Assembly: GCA_017303395.1 (NCBI GenBank)
Contig: JAFLBN010000008.1
Location: 62,001 to 126,000 of the forward strand
DNA from: Chitinophagales bacterium
GTDB taxonomy: Bacteria > Bacteroidota > Bacteroidia > Chitinophagales > Chitinophagaceae
Direction of reading: 5' to 3'
DNA length: 64,000 bases
Below the pieces are notes generated by a model, which had not been told where the DNA came from, made no database searches, and saw nothing but the letters and a program-made list of their open reading frames with translations. Numbering within the stretch: position 1 is the first letter of the stretch; each line of letters begins with the position of its first letter. Both the position numbers and the translations under genes were made by a program. This document shows positions 35,399 to 43,778 of this stretch, piece by piece.

Positions 35399-36423
35399 TG
35401 AATAAAGTTGTTTCTATAATAACGCCCAGTTTCAACAGGGCATATATAGTGGATGAAACTGCTCAGTCCATCTTTAATCAAACATATCCGCATTGGGAAT
35501 GGGTGATTACCGATGATGGTAGTACAGACGAAAGTTGGGAGAAATTGCAACAATATGCAGCTTCAGATAGTCGTGTGAAAATCTTCAAAAGAGATAGAGA
35601 CCCAAAAGGTGCTTGTGTTTGCAGAAATATATCTGTGGAAAGATGCACAGGCGACTATGTAATGTTTCTGGATACAGATGATGTGCTGGCCTCTTTTTGT
35701 TTGGGACAGCGTGTAAAAGCAATGCAGGAAAATGAAGATTGCGATTTTGTAATCTTTCCTATGTTGTTGTTTAAAAGCAAACCTGATGATACACGTATTA
35801 TCTGGAACATAGATAAAGACGAAGATGACTTAGCCCGAATATTAAGAGGTGATGCAGTTTGCCAAGGTACGGGTCCACTGTGGAAAAAATCTTCTTTTGT
35901 GAAAGTTGGTATGTGGAAGGAAGACTTAAAGCTCTGGCAAGATATTGAGCTTCATATAAGAAGCTTACTATATCCTGTTAAGTATAAAAAAAGATTAGAC
36001 CTGAAGCCTGACGTTTTTCTTCGCATTTCCGATGATAGCCTTTCGCGTGTAGGGTATTATTCTGCACCCAAAATGCAGAGCCGTATATCCGTATACAATT
36101 ATGCCTGCTCTAAAATAAAGGAAGCTGGTTTGCAACAAAAGTATGCAGCACCGTTAAAGGTGATGGGTATAGATGTTTTGGTAAGTGCGGTTAAAAGTGG
36201 TTATTATGAGGGTGCTAGTGAAATGGTTGAGACGTTGAATCGTTACAAAGTTGTTGATTCACAAGAGCTCAGAAAAATAAACAGGTACATAGCTTTCTCG
36301 AAAGCAAAATTATATAAGCTGCCATTTTTGTATAATGGTTTGCAGCAAAAGGTGATGGATATGGGTCATGTAGGAGGTGTTACTATTACATCTGTCAAAT
36401 GGACTGGTGAAGTAGCGTTATAA
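35398..36423 (+). CDS. Glycosyltransferase family 2
   Basis: A 341-residue GT-A enzyme. The N-terminus VSIITPSFNRAYIVDETAQSIF continues (split for length) into a HWEWVITDDGSTDES acidic strand, and the DxD site is FLDTDDVLA. WQDIELHIRSL supplies the later acidic residues of the GT2 catalytic region. The start is a GTG (35398) overlapping the TAG of the previous gene by one base, as expected for coupled translation. The next glycosyltransferase gene follows with no gap. Confidence 0.86.
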   Translation: MNKVVSIITPSFNRAYIVDETAQSIFNQTYPHWEWVITDDGSTDESWEKLQQYAASDSRVKIFKRDRDPKGACVCRNISVERCTGDYVMFLDTDDVLASFCLGQRVKAMQENEDCDFVIFPMLLFKSKPDDTRIIWNIDKDEDDLARILRGDAVCQGTGPLWKKSSFVKVGMWKEDLKLWQDIELHIRSLLYPVKYKKRLDLKPDVFLRISDDSLSRVGYYSAPKMQSRISVYNYACSKIKEAGLQQKYAAPLKVMGIDVLVSAVKSGYYEGASEMVETLNRYKVVDSQELRKINRYIAFSKAKLYKLPFLYNGLQQKVMDMGHVGGVTITSVKWTGEVAL

Positions 36424-36424
36424 A

Positions 36425-37396
36425 ATGTCAGAAAAACAACCTTTAATATCTATAGTGATCCCTGTAAAGAATGGGGAATATTGGATGGATAAATGTTTGG
36501 GAGGTGTAATGTCTCAAACACTGTTCTCCCAATGTGAGATTATTGTAATAGACTCTGGCTCTACAGATAAGACGCTTGAAATATTAAAGTCCTATCCTGT
36601 AAAGGTTATAAGTATTCAACCCGAAACATTCAACCACGGGTTGACGCGTAATTTGGGAGTAGCAAACAGTTGTGGCAAATATGTAGTGATGACTGTGCAA
36701 GATGCCGTTGCTGCGGATAGCCTTTGGTTGCAGAAAATGTTAGATGGTTTTGGCCTTGCAGAAAATGTAGCTGCAGTTTGTGGTAAGCAGGTAGTGCCAC
36801 ATGATAAAGATAAGAATCCTGCAGAGTGGTATAGGCCTATTGGTAAGGGAGAGGCTAAAGCATATAGTTTCTCAAAAGAAGCATTTGCCAATCTCTCTCC
36901 GACAGAAAAAAGAAGTGTTTGTGGGTGGGACGATGTAACCGCTATGTATCTGAGACATGCATTGGTTGAAATTCCTTTCCGAAAAACGTCTTTCGCAGAA
37001 GATGCTCAATGGGCTAAAGACGCATACCTGAATGGGTATACGTTGGTATACAACCCTGAGGCAGTTGTTCACCACTACCATTACGAAAATCCTGAATATA
37101 CGTATAAACGAACATTCACTGTATTATATCATATGTACAGGTTTTTTGGTAATCTGCCCGAGATATATAGCCCGGGATTTATTGATACCTTAAAGTTGGT
37201 AAAGCTTCTTTTAAACGAGGCTAAATTAAGTTTTGCAGAAAAAATAAAATGGTTCAGATATAATCAGAAACTCCGTGCAGTATATGCCAAGGTGATTGCT
37301 GACTTTCTGAAAATAGTAAAACAAGGCGATGAAGCGTTGGATAAACAACATGAGTTGCTTTGCGGTGTGCCACCCGTAGCACCGGCAAAATACTAG
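36425..37396 (+). CDS. Glycosyltransferase family 2 (rhamnosyltransferase-like)
   Basis: A 323-residue GT2 enzyme. It begins SIVIPVKNGEYWMDKCLGGV and has EIIVIDSGSTDKTLEIL, the standard nucleotide-binding acidic strand. The second half VMTVQDAVAADSLWLQKML and GWDDVTAMYLRHALVEIPF resembles the rhamnosyltransferase-type subfamily, in which the DxD site is replaced by a QDA/QDV triplet; the downstream acidic site is FAEDAQWAKDAY. Starts one base after the previous stop. Sugar specificity is unknown. Confidence 0.85.
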   Translation: MSEKQPLISIVIPVKNGEYWMDKCLGGVMSQTLFSQCEIIVIDSGSTDKTLEILKSYPVKVISIQPETFNHGLTRNLGVANSCGKYVVMTVQDAVAADSLWLQKMLDGFGLAENVAAVCGKQVVPHDKDKNPAEWYRPIGKGEAKAYSFSKEAFANLSPTEKRSVCGWDDVTAMYLRHALVEIPFRKTSFAEDAQWAKDAYLNGYTLVYNPEAVVHHYHYENPEYTYKRTFTVLYHMYRFFGNLPEIYSPGFIDTLKLVKLLLNEAKLSFAEKIKWFRYNQKLRAVYAKVIADFLKIVKQGDEALDKQHELLCGVPPVAPAKY

Positions 37397-37416
37397 TGGG
37401 TTTGTAGTAATAGTTT

Positions 37417-38223
37417 ATGGTTGCAGTAAGTGTTTTAATAACATCCTATAATAGAAAAGACCTGATACGCGAAACAATAGAAAGCGTTTTAGCGTCAGAC
37501 TTTAAGGACTTCGAAGTTATTGTTGTAGATGATTGCTCGACAGATGGCTCCTACGAAGTAGTGCAGGAGTATGTGCAGAAAGATAATAGAGTACGTGCAT
37601 ACAGGAATGAAAAAAATCTGGGCGACTATCCGAATAGGAATAGAGCAGCTTCTTATGCTGTAGGCAGATATATTAAATACGTCGATTCTGATGATTTGCT
37701 ATACCCTTACTCGTTAGGGATAATGGTAGACATGATGGATAAGAACCCCGAAGCAGGTTTTGGTTTATCATCTTACCCTGATGAAAAGAAACCATACCCG
37801 GTTTTGATTTCTCAGCATCAGGCATATATGGAACATTTTTACCAGTATGGTCACTTCGATCGTGCACCAGGTAGTGCTATCATAAGACGCGATTGTTTTA
37901 ATGCTATAGGTGGTTTTACAGGAGATAGAATGATTGGTGATACACAATTGTGGTTTGCGTTAGGGCGTACGTATCCTATGCTGAAAATACCGAGAGATTT
38001 GGTTTGGGTAAGAGACCACCCCGCAAGGGAGTCTAATGATGACTATGCAAAGTTGTACAGTAAACTTACAGCAGAAACGATTGCTAATGCGTTTGCTCAT
38101 CCTCAATGTCCGCTTTCTGAGGGTGAAAGAGCAGCCGTATTGAAGCATATGAAGAAAGTGAACAAGGTGACCGAGTTTAGAAAAATTACAAGAAGAATAA
38201 GAAGCATCTACTACCGTAGATAA
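37417..38223 (+). CDS. Glycosyltransferase family 2
   Basis: A 268-residue GT2 enzyme: VAVSVLITSYNRKDLIRETI at the start, then EVIVVDDCSTDGSYEVV, and the metal site KYVDSDDLLYP. The C-terminal quarter has RMIGDTQLWFALGRTYP, the region of the catalytic-base acidic residue. It is shorter than the neighbouring GT2 proteins because it lacks their C-terminal extensions, but all core motifs are present, so it is intact. Confidence 0.86.
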   Translation: MVAVSVLITSYNRKDLIRETIESVLASDFKDFEVIVVDDCSTDGSYEVVQEYVQKDNRVRAYRNEKNLGDYPNRNRAASYAVGRYIKYVDSDDLLYPYSLGIMVDMMDKNPEAGFGLSSYPDEKKPYPVLISQHQAYMEHFYQYGHFDRAPGSAIIRRDCFNAIGGFTGDRMIGDTQLWFALGRTYPMLKIPRDLVWVRDHPARESNDDYAKLYSKLTAETIANAFAHPQCPLSEGERAAVLKHMKKVNKVTEFRKITRRIRSIYYRR

Positions 38224-38238
38224 CGCTTCAATATACGG

Positions 38239-39498
38239 ATGCACGTTTTTATTATCCCACCGGAAGAGTTTGTACCACAGAGGAATCACTTCCTCGGCAT
38301 TTTTCAATATCACCAGGCGTGTATTCTGCAAAATGCCGGTTATAAGGTTGGTGTATTATCTGTGACACAGGCATATTCTATTCCCATGCTTGCAAAGTCT
38401 ATTTTATTCAAGCTGATTGGCAAGAGGACAGGGAATAGCACAGACAATATGTCGCTTAAGCAGGTACTGTCGCTTTCTTACAATAAACTGTTCAATCAGG
38501 ATAAGTTTATACAAGAGGAAAGGGTTGGCGAAATAAATGTGTTTAGGGTTGAGGGGTTTTATTATGCTGCGCCATCTGACTACACAAATAGCTATGGTTG
38601 GGTAAAAGCAGGCTTAGCAGCTTTCAAAAAATATGTTGCAAAATATGGCATGCCTGATGTTGTGCATGCTCACAATGCAATGTACTCAGGTATATTGGCT
38701 CAGGCTATTAAGAGTATTTATAAAGTGCCATATGTAATAACAGAGCATAGTACTTGGCATGCGCGCGGATTGATAAATGATAGGCGTCTGCACAATTTGT
38801 TGCACAGAGCTTACCTGAGGAGTGATGGGGTATATGCTGTAAGCAAGCCATTTTGTGAATTACTGGCAACCAAGTTTGGTGGTGTTACGTTCAACTATTT
38901 TCCGAATGTACTTGACCCATTTTTAGAAGCCTACGAATACACTCCTGCTACAAAGAGTACTACGAACGATTTTGTATTCCTGAATATTGCAGAGCTACAT
39001 CCCAAGAAAAATCATAAGTTGCTAATTGAGGCATTTGCAGCGTTAAAGAAACAGTCTAAGTATGCACATGCAAAGCTTTGGTTGGCAGGTAGCGGCTCTG
39101 AGTATGACACGATTAAAGCACAAATAGATAACCTGCAGTTGCAGAAGGATGTAATAATGCATGGCCTGCTTAGTAGACAGCGAATATTGGAAGCAATACA
39201 ACAGTCAGATTCAATAGTGCTGTCGAGCGACTATGAAACTTTTGGTGTTGTGCTAATAGAAGGCATGCTGTTTGGTAAACCAGTAATAGCTACGAAGTGT
39301 GGAGGGCCGGAATCATTTGTCAATGATACTTGTGGGATACTTATAGAAACAGGAAATGTCGAACAATTAGCGGATGCGATGGCTTGGCAGATGGATAATC
39401 AAGATGTGTATAGTGCAACGTCGATAAGGAATTATGCTTTAGATCAGTTTGGCGCTGCAAGCTTCCTGAGAAAGATAAATGAGATATACCCTAACTAA
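38239..39498 (+). CDS. Glycosyltransferase, GT4 family
   Basis: A 419-residue GT-B enzyme. The N-terminal acceptor domain has PQRNHFLGIFQYHQACIL and VVHAHNAMYSGILAQAI, then VITEHSTWHARG. The nucleotide-sugar domain begins with FLNIAELHPKKNHKLLIEAF, continues LWLAGSGSEYDTIK, and holds the GT4 catalytic motif in SSDYETFGVVLIEGMLFGKP (E-x7-E), then ATKCGGPESFV. The donor sugar is not predictable. Confidence 0.88.
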   Translation: MHVFIIPPEEFVPQRNHFLGIFQYHQACILQNAGYKVGVLSVTQAYSIPMLAKSILFKLIGKRTGNSTDNMSLKQVLSLSYNKLFNQDKFIQEERVGEINVFRVEGFYYAAPSDYTNSYGWVKAGLAAFKKYVAKYGMPDVVHAHNAMYSGILAQAIKSIYKVPYVITEHSTWHARGLINDRRLHNLLHRAYLRSDGVYAVSKPFCELLATKFGGVTFNYFPNVLDPFLEAYEYTPATKSTTNDFVFLNIAELHPKKNHKLLIEAFAALKKQSKYAHAKLWLAGSGSEYDTIKAQIDNLQLQKDVIMHGLLSRQRILEAIQQSDSIVLSSDYETFGVVLIEGMLFGKPVIATKCGGPESFVNDTCGILIETGNVEQLADAMAWQMDNQDVYSATSIRNYALDQFGAASFLRKINEIYPN

Positions 39499-39507
39499 CA
39501 GATAAGA

Positions 39508-40257
39508 ATGGCTAGAACCAGAATAATACCTGTCCTTTTGCTGAACAAGGGTGGATTATATAAAACAATCAAGTTCAAGAATCCTGCTTATATCGGTGAT
39601 CCGATAAATGCAGTTAAAATATTTAATGAGAAAGAAGCTGATGAGTTGATTCTTCTGGACTATACAGCATCAGTTGAAAAACGGGAACCCGATTTTGTGA
39701 AGATTCGTGAGATAGCGGGCGAAGCGTTTATGCCAATGGCATATGGTGGTGGTATCAGAAATTACGACACGGCTAAGAAAGTGTTTGATGCTGGGTATGA
39801 AAAAGTGATATTGAATTCAATACTTTTTGAAGACCTGAAGCTGGTTGACAAGATTGCATCAGTATATGGTAGTCAGGCAGTGGTAGGGTGTATAGATTTT
39901 AAGAAGCCATTGCTAAGTAAGAATAAAGCATTTGCATACTCAGGCACCAAATCATCTGGTAGTAGTCCTGTGGAATGGGCAAAGCAATTACAACAGGCTG
40001 GTGTTGGGGAGATAATGGTAAATAGCATTGAATTAGACGGTACATGGGGTGGGTATGCATTTGATGTGATTAAAGAAGTGTCTGCAAATGTCAATGTGCC
40101 ATTGATAGCTTGCGGTGGTGCAGGTAGTCTTGATGATTTTCAGAAGGCTGTAGATAATGGTGCATCAGCAGTTGCAGCAGGTAGCATGTTTGTATTTCAG
40201 AAAAAAGGCATGGGAGTGCTAATTAATTTTCCTACAGGAAAAGTAATTACTAAGTAG
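39508..40257 (+). CDS. HisF-like cyclase-subunit homologue of the LPS-associated type
   Basis: A 249-residue (beta/alpha)8-barrel homologous to HisF. The first strand reads RIIPVLLLNKGGLYKT: at position 11, where histidine-pathway HisF has its catalytic general acid Asp11, there is a Leu. The second catalytic residue, Asp130 (GCIDFKK), is retained, and the phosphate-binding GGGIRN and GGAGSL loops are present. This is the HisF2 pattern of O-antigen loci, where the protein channels ammonia to a WbpG-type amidotransferase rather than doing histidine synthesis. It sits between the two WbpG-like genes, but no HisH glutaminase gene is in the window. Confidence 0.88.
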   Translation: MARTRIIPVLLLNKGGLYKTIKFKNPAYIGDPINAVKIFNEKEADELILLDYTASVEKREPDFVKIREIAGEAFMPMAYGGGIRNYDTAKKVFDAGYEKVILNSILFEDLKLVDKIASVYGSQAVVGCIDFKKPLLSKNKAFAYSGTKSSGSSPVEWAKQLQQAGVGEIMVNSIELDGTWGGYAFDVIKEVSANVNVPLIACGGAGSLDDFQKAVDNGASAVAAGSMFVFQKKGMGVLINFPTGKVITK

Positions 40258-40359
40258 GTGCAGCAACCAAGATGTTTATCATTACTGTTGCGGTAGCTCA
40301 TATTTCATATCAATATTTCGAAAAAAGTTTTTTAAAGTATAAATCAAAGTTTGTCTGAA

Positions 40360-41388
40360 ATGGCTGACATTAAAATCAAATTCGCGTTGGTAGGCTGTGG
40401 CCGCATAGCACAGCGACATGCAGAACATATCAATAAGCAAGGTGTACTTGTTGCAGTATGCGATGTGGTAAAAGAAAAAGCTGATGCGCTGGCAGAACAG
40501 TACGAAGCGAAGGCATATTACGATATAGATACTCTTTTAGCTAACGAAAAGGATATTGATGTAGTGTCGATATGCTCGCCGAATGGTTTGCATGCACAAC
40601 ATTCCATCAAAGCACTGAAGGCTGGTTTCCACGCACTGTGCGAAAAACCTATGGCCATAAATGTGCATGATTGTGGCGAAATGATAAAGGCTGCTGAACA
40701 ATCTAATAAACGTTTATTCGCTATAAAGCAAAACAGGTTCAATCCACCAGTGGCTGCTGTTAAGCAAGCAATAGATGAAGGTCGTTTTGGGAAAATATAT
40801 AGTGTGCAACTAAGCTGTTTCTGGAACAGGAACGACGACTACTATGCTAACTCCTGGAAAGGAACAAAAGATTTGGATGGTGGTACGCTGTACACACAGT
40901 TCTCTCACTTTGTAGACCTGCTGTATTGGATGATTGGCGACATCAAGAACGTGCAGGCATACATCGGCAACTACGCACACAAAGACACTATTGAGTTTGA
41001 AGATACAGGCGCAATTATTGCAGAATTCTACAACGGTGCAATAGGTACTATCAACTATACTGTAAATAGTTATCAGAAAAATATGGAAGGTTCGCTGACC
41101 ATATTTGCAGAGAATGGTACTGTGAAAATTGGAGGTCAATATCTGAATGAGCTGGAATACCAGAACATAAAAGACTATAAAATAGAGAACCTACCTGAAG
41201 GTAATAAGCCTAATAACTATGGCTCTTATCAAGGTTCTATGTCGAACCATGATAAAGTTTATGAAAACCTGATAAACGTACTTACACATAATGCTGCTAT
41301 TTCTACAAGTGCATTTGAGGGTTTGAAAACAGTAGAGATAATCGATAAGATTTACACAGCAGCTGTAAATGTTAAAAACAACGGATAA
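40360..41388 (+). CDS. Gfo/Idh/MocA oxidoreductase, WlbA/WbpB-like sugar 3-dehydrogenase
   Basis: A 342-residue NAD-dependent sugar dehydrogenase. The Rossmann N-terminus is KFALVGCGRIAQRHAEHI, the signature EKPMA has K96 at the active site, and QFSHFVDLLYWMIGDI holds the probable catalytic histidine. The sequence most resembles WbpB/WlbA, which oxidises UDP-GlcNAcA at C3 before transamination in the UDP-diNAcA pathway. The ATG at 40360 is preferred to a TTG at 40351. The preceding 102-base gap has no other feature. Its 3' end overlaps the next WbpG-like gene by one base. Confidence 0.85.
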   Translation: MADIKIKFALVGCGRIAQRHAEHINKQGVLVAVCDVVKEKADALAEQYEAKAYYDIDTLLANEKDIDVVSICSPNGLHAQHSIKALKAGFHALCEKPMAINVHDCGEMIKAAEQSNKRLFAIKQNRFNPPVAAVKQAIDEGRFGKIYSVQLSCFWNRNDDYYANSWKGTKDLDGGTLYTQFSHFVDLLYWMIGDIKNVQAYIGNYAHKDTIEFEDTGAIIAEFYNGAIGTINYTVNSYQKNMEGSLTIFAENGTVKIGGQYLNELEYQNIKDYKIENLPEGNKPNNYGSYQGSMSNHDKVYENLINVLTHNAAISTSAFEGLKTVEIIDKIYTAAVNVKNNG

Positions 41389-42524
41389 TGCGGGGATATA
41401 ACGTTACACCTTACAGGCAGTGCTCACAATGTATCATGGATACAAACGATGATCCTTTCTTAAAATTTGATGACAAAGGCATTTGTAACCATTGTGTAAC
41501 ATATGTTCAGGAAGAAAAGGAGTTTGTGAAAAGCGGTCAGGAAGGTGAACGTGAACTACAATCTATAATTGATAAGATAAAAGCAGACGGCAAGGGCAAG
41601 AAGTACGATTGTGTACTAGGTATTAGTGGTGGTGTAGACAGTAGTTATCTAGCTTATGTAGCTAAGGAGTGGGGTATTCGTCCGTTGGGTGTACACTGCG
41701 ACAATGGTTGGAACTCTGAACTGGCAGTTCAGAATATTCAGTCTATAGTTCGCACGCTCGATATGGACCTTGATACATACGTTATCAACTGGGATGAATT
41801 CAGAGACATACAATTGGCATATCTCAAAGCAAATGTTATCGATATTGAGGCTATTACAGATCTGGCATTCCGTGCTGTTTTAAAGAAGACAGCTCATAAA
41901 TATAAAGTGAAGTACTTTTTGTCTGGAGATAATGTTGTTACAGAATCTGTACTGCCGCGCGCCTGGATATGTAAGGATACCTCCAATCTGTTGAGCATCC
42001 ATGAAAAATTCGGTAGTGTTCCGTTAAAGACCTATCCGTTGATGACTCCGTTAAAGGAATTATACTACGATAAAACAAATCCAACCGAAAGTCTTGCGTT
42101 GCTCAATCTCATGGACTATAAAAAAGACCATGTGAAAGAAGTAATCAAAACAAAGCTTGGTTGGAGAGATTATGGAGGTAAACACTTCGAATCTGTATTT
42201 ACCCGCTTTTATCAGGCGTATATATTGCCGAATAAGTTTGGTGTAGATAAGCGCAAAGCACATTTGTCAAACCTGATATGTTCTGGTCAGATAACGAAGG
42301 CGGAGGCATTGGAGGAATTGAAAGAAGAGTATTATCCGGATGAGATGATGCGCATTGATAAAGAATTTGTGTTGAAGAAACTTGGCTTTAGTGAGCAGGC
42401 ATTTGACGAGTATATGAAAGCCGAGCCTGTGCCGCATGAACATTACGGCATTGGTAAGACAATATATGACAAGTATAAGATTCTGAAACTTATTCGCCCT
42501 ATCGTAAACCTCATTAAAAACTAA
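41388..42524 (+). CDS. N-acetyl sugar amidotransferase (WbpG/PseA type), copy 2
   Basis: A 378-residue paralogue of the protein at 34265, with the same architecture: CxxC pairs C12/C15 and C33/C36, PP-loop SGGVDSS (80-86), HCDNGWNSELAV, VINWDEFRDIQLAYLKANVI, and RKAHLSNLICSGQITKAEAL. The two share long identical stretches but differ throughout, so they are old paralogues rather than a recent duplication. It follows the WlbA-like gene and precedes an N-formyltransferase, so it probably acts on the diamino-sugar product of this sub-cluster. The ammonia source is not evident. Confidence 0.9.
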   Translation: MRGYNVTPYRQCSQCIMDTNDDPFLKFDDKGICNHCVTYVQEEKEFVKSGQEGERELQSIIDKIKADGKGKKYDCVLGISGGVDSSYLAYVAKEWGIRPLGVHCDNGWNSELAVQNIQSIVRTLDMDLDTYVINWDEFRDIQLAYLKANVIDIEAITDLAFRAVLKKTAHKYKVKYFLSGDNVVTESVLPRAWICKDTSNLLSIHEKFGSVPLKTYPLMTPLKELYYDKTNPTESLALLNLMDYKKDHVKEVIKTKLGWRDYGGKHFESVFTRFYQAYILPNKFGVDKRKAHLSNLICSGQITKAEALEELKEEYYPDEMMRIDKEFVLKKLGFSEQAFDEYMKAEPVPHEHYGIGKTIYDKYKILKLIRPIVNLIKN

Positions 42525-42527
42525 AAG

Positions 42528-43274
42528 ATGATTAGAGTCGCGTACCTGGGTGCTAAAACAGTAGGATTAGAGTGTTTAAAGTTTTTGATAGAAAAAGCAG
42601 CAGAAAACAATATTGATATAGCTGCAGTTTTTACAAACCTCAACAGGAATGCAAGTACTAACAGAGAACTAATCGGTATTGCAGAAGCAAACAATATCCC
42701 TGTTTACGAAGAGTTGGATGAGATGTTAACGCTGCCTGAGTTTGACTACATCATCTCAGTGCAATATCATAAAATATTGAAGCCACAACATATAGCCCGT
42801 GCTACAAAACAGGCTATTAATTTGCATATGGCACCGTTGCCGGAGTATAGGGGGTGCAATCAGTTCTCTTATGCTATAGTAGAGGGTGCAAAAGTATTCG
42901 GTACTACGTTGCATGTGCTGGATGTTGGTATAGATAGCGGAGATATAATAGCAGAAAAAAGATTCGATATGCCGGAAGGGATTTATGTAGAACAGCTCTT
43001 TCAAATGACATCCGAAAAGTCTGTCGAGCTGTTTAAAGAAAGTATCGTGGATATTCTTAATGAAAACTATACATGCATACCTCAGAAAGATCTGGTAGCG
43101 GAAAGGGGTACAAAGATTGTATACCGAAAAGATATAGATAAGCTGAAGCAAATTGACCTCAGTTGGGATAAGGATAAAATTGAACGCTATATCAGAGCAA
43201 CACTGATGCCCAACTTCGAACCTCCGTATACATATGTAGGTGGAGAGAAAATATATTTTACAACAAAATACTAA
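42528..43274 (+). CDS. Sugar N-formyltransferase (formyltransferase family)
   Basis: A 248-residue protein of the methionyl-tRNA formyltransferase superfamily. The catalytic triad is intact: N98 and H100 in INLHMAPLPEYRG, and D136 in GIDSGDII, the same 36-residue spacing seen for H110 and D146 of E. coli FMT. It is too short for a tRNA formyltransferase (about 310 residues), and matches sugar enzymes such as VioF/QdtF/FdtF-type N-formyltransferases, which put a formyl group from 10-formyl-tetrahydrofolate on an amino sugar. It sits between WbpG copy 2 and an acetyltransferase gene. The amino position formylated is unknown. Confidence 0.85.
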   Translation: MIRVAYLGAKTVGLECLKFLIEKAAENNIDIAAVFTNLNRNASTNRELIGIAEANNIPVYEELDEMLTLPEFDYIISVQYHKILKPQHIARATKQAINLHMAPLPEYRGCNQFSYAIVEGAKVFGTTLHVLDVGIDSGDIIAEKRFDMPEGIYVEQLFQMTSEKSVELFKESIVDILNENYTCIPQKDLVAERGTKIVYRKDIDKLKQIDLSWDKDKIERYIRATLMPNFEPPYTYVGGEKIYFTTKY

Positions 43275-43290
43275 TCTGAGCCCAGGAATT

Positions 43291-43776
43291 ATGACACATA
43301 AAGATGAGCCGGTAAACAAGCCTCACCTTTTACAATGCAAAATTGTTGATACTACCTTCGGGCAAAACGTATCTGTAGTAGAACCTGTAAATATATATGG
43401 TGCTACTATCGGGAATAACTGTTTTGTAGGGCCATTTGTTGAAATACAAAAAGGCGTAGTGATAGGGGATGGTACCAAGGTGCAATCGCATACGTTTATT
43501 TGTGAGTTGGTAACAATTGGTGAAACATGTTTTATTGCACATGGTGTTATGTTTATTAACGACCCTTTCATCAATGGCGGACCTGCAAGGGCTAATAAGG
43601 CATTGTGGAGAGAAACTAAAATTGGCAATAACGTATCTATAGGCTCCAATGCTACCATACTTCCCGTTACTATCTGCGACAATGCAGTAATAGGTGCCGG
43701 TGCTGTAGTGACAAAAGATATTACACAGCCTGGTGTATATGTTGGTAATCCTGCTAAAAAAATAAAAGATTTATAA
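43291..43776 (+). CDS. Hexapeptide N-acetyltransferase (WbpD/FdtC-like)
   Basis: A 161-residue left-handed beta-helix acetyltransferase: ATIGNNCFVGPFVEIQKGVV, then GETCFIAHGVMFINDPF and IGNNVSIGSNATILPVTI. The VMFINDPF loop, with the catalytic His in FIAHG, is typical of the WbpD/FdtC/WlbB class. The ATG at 43291 is chosen over an upstream frame (43240) that would overlap the formyltransferase by 35 bases. It is followed two bases later by an aminotransferase, so together they can install and acetylate an amino group on a nucleotide sugar. Confidence 0.88.
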   Translation: MTHKDEPVNKPHLLQCKIVDTTFGQNVSVVEPVNIYGATIGNNCFVGPFVEIQKGVVIGDGTKVQSHTFICELVTIGETCFIAHGVMFINDPFINGGPARANKALWRETKIGNNVSIGSNATILPVTICDNAVIGAGAVVTKDITQPGVYVGNPAKKIKDL

Positions 43777-43778
43777 TA

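Noticed and set aside
39508-40257. Annotation of the HisF-like gene as histidine biosynthesis
   Set aside because: Catalytic Asp11 is replaced by Leu, and the gene lies between WbpG-type amidotransferases rather than with his genes.
40258-40359. Possible promoter in the 102-base gap before the WlbA-like gene
   Set aside because: It is AT-rich, but I find no TAnnTTTG box with a matching TTG; the gap may just be a looser junction in the operon.
42756-43319. A 187-codon minus-strand frame opposite the N-formyltransferase gene
   Set aside because: It is the antisense of a gene with a complete catalytic triad; its own protein has no recognisable domain.
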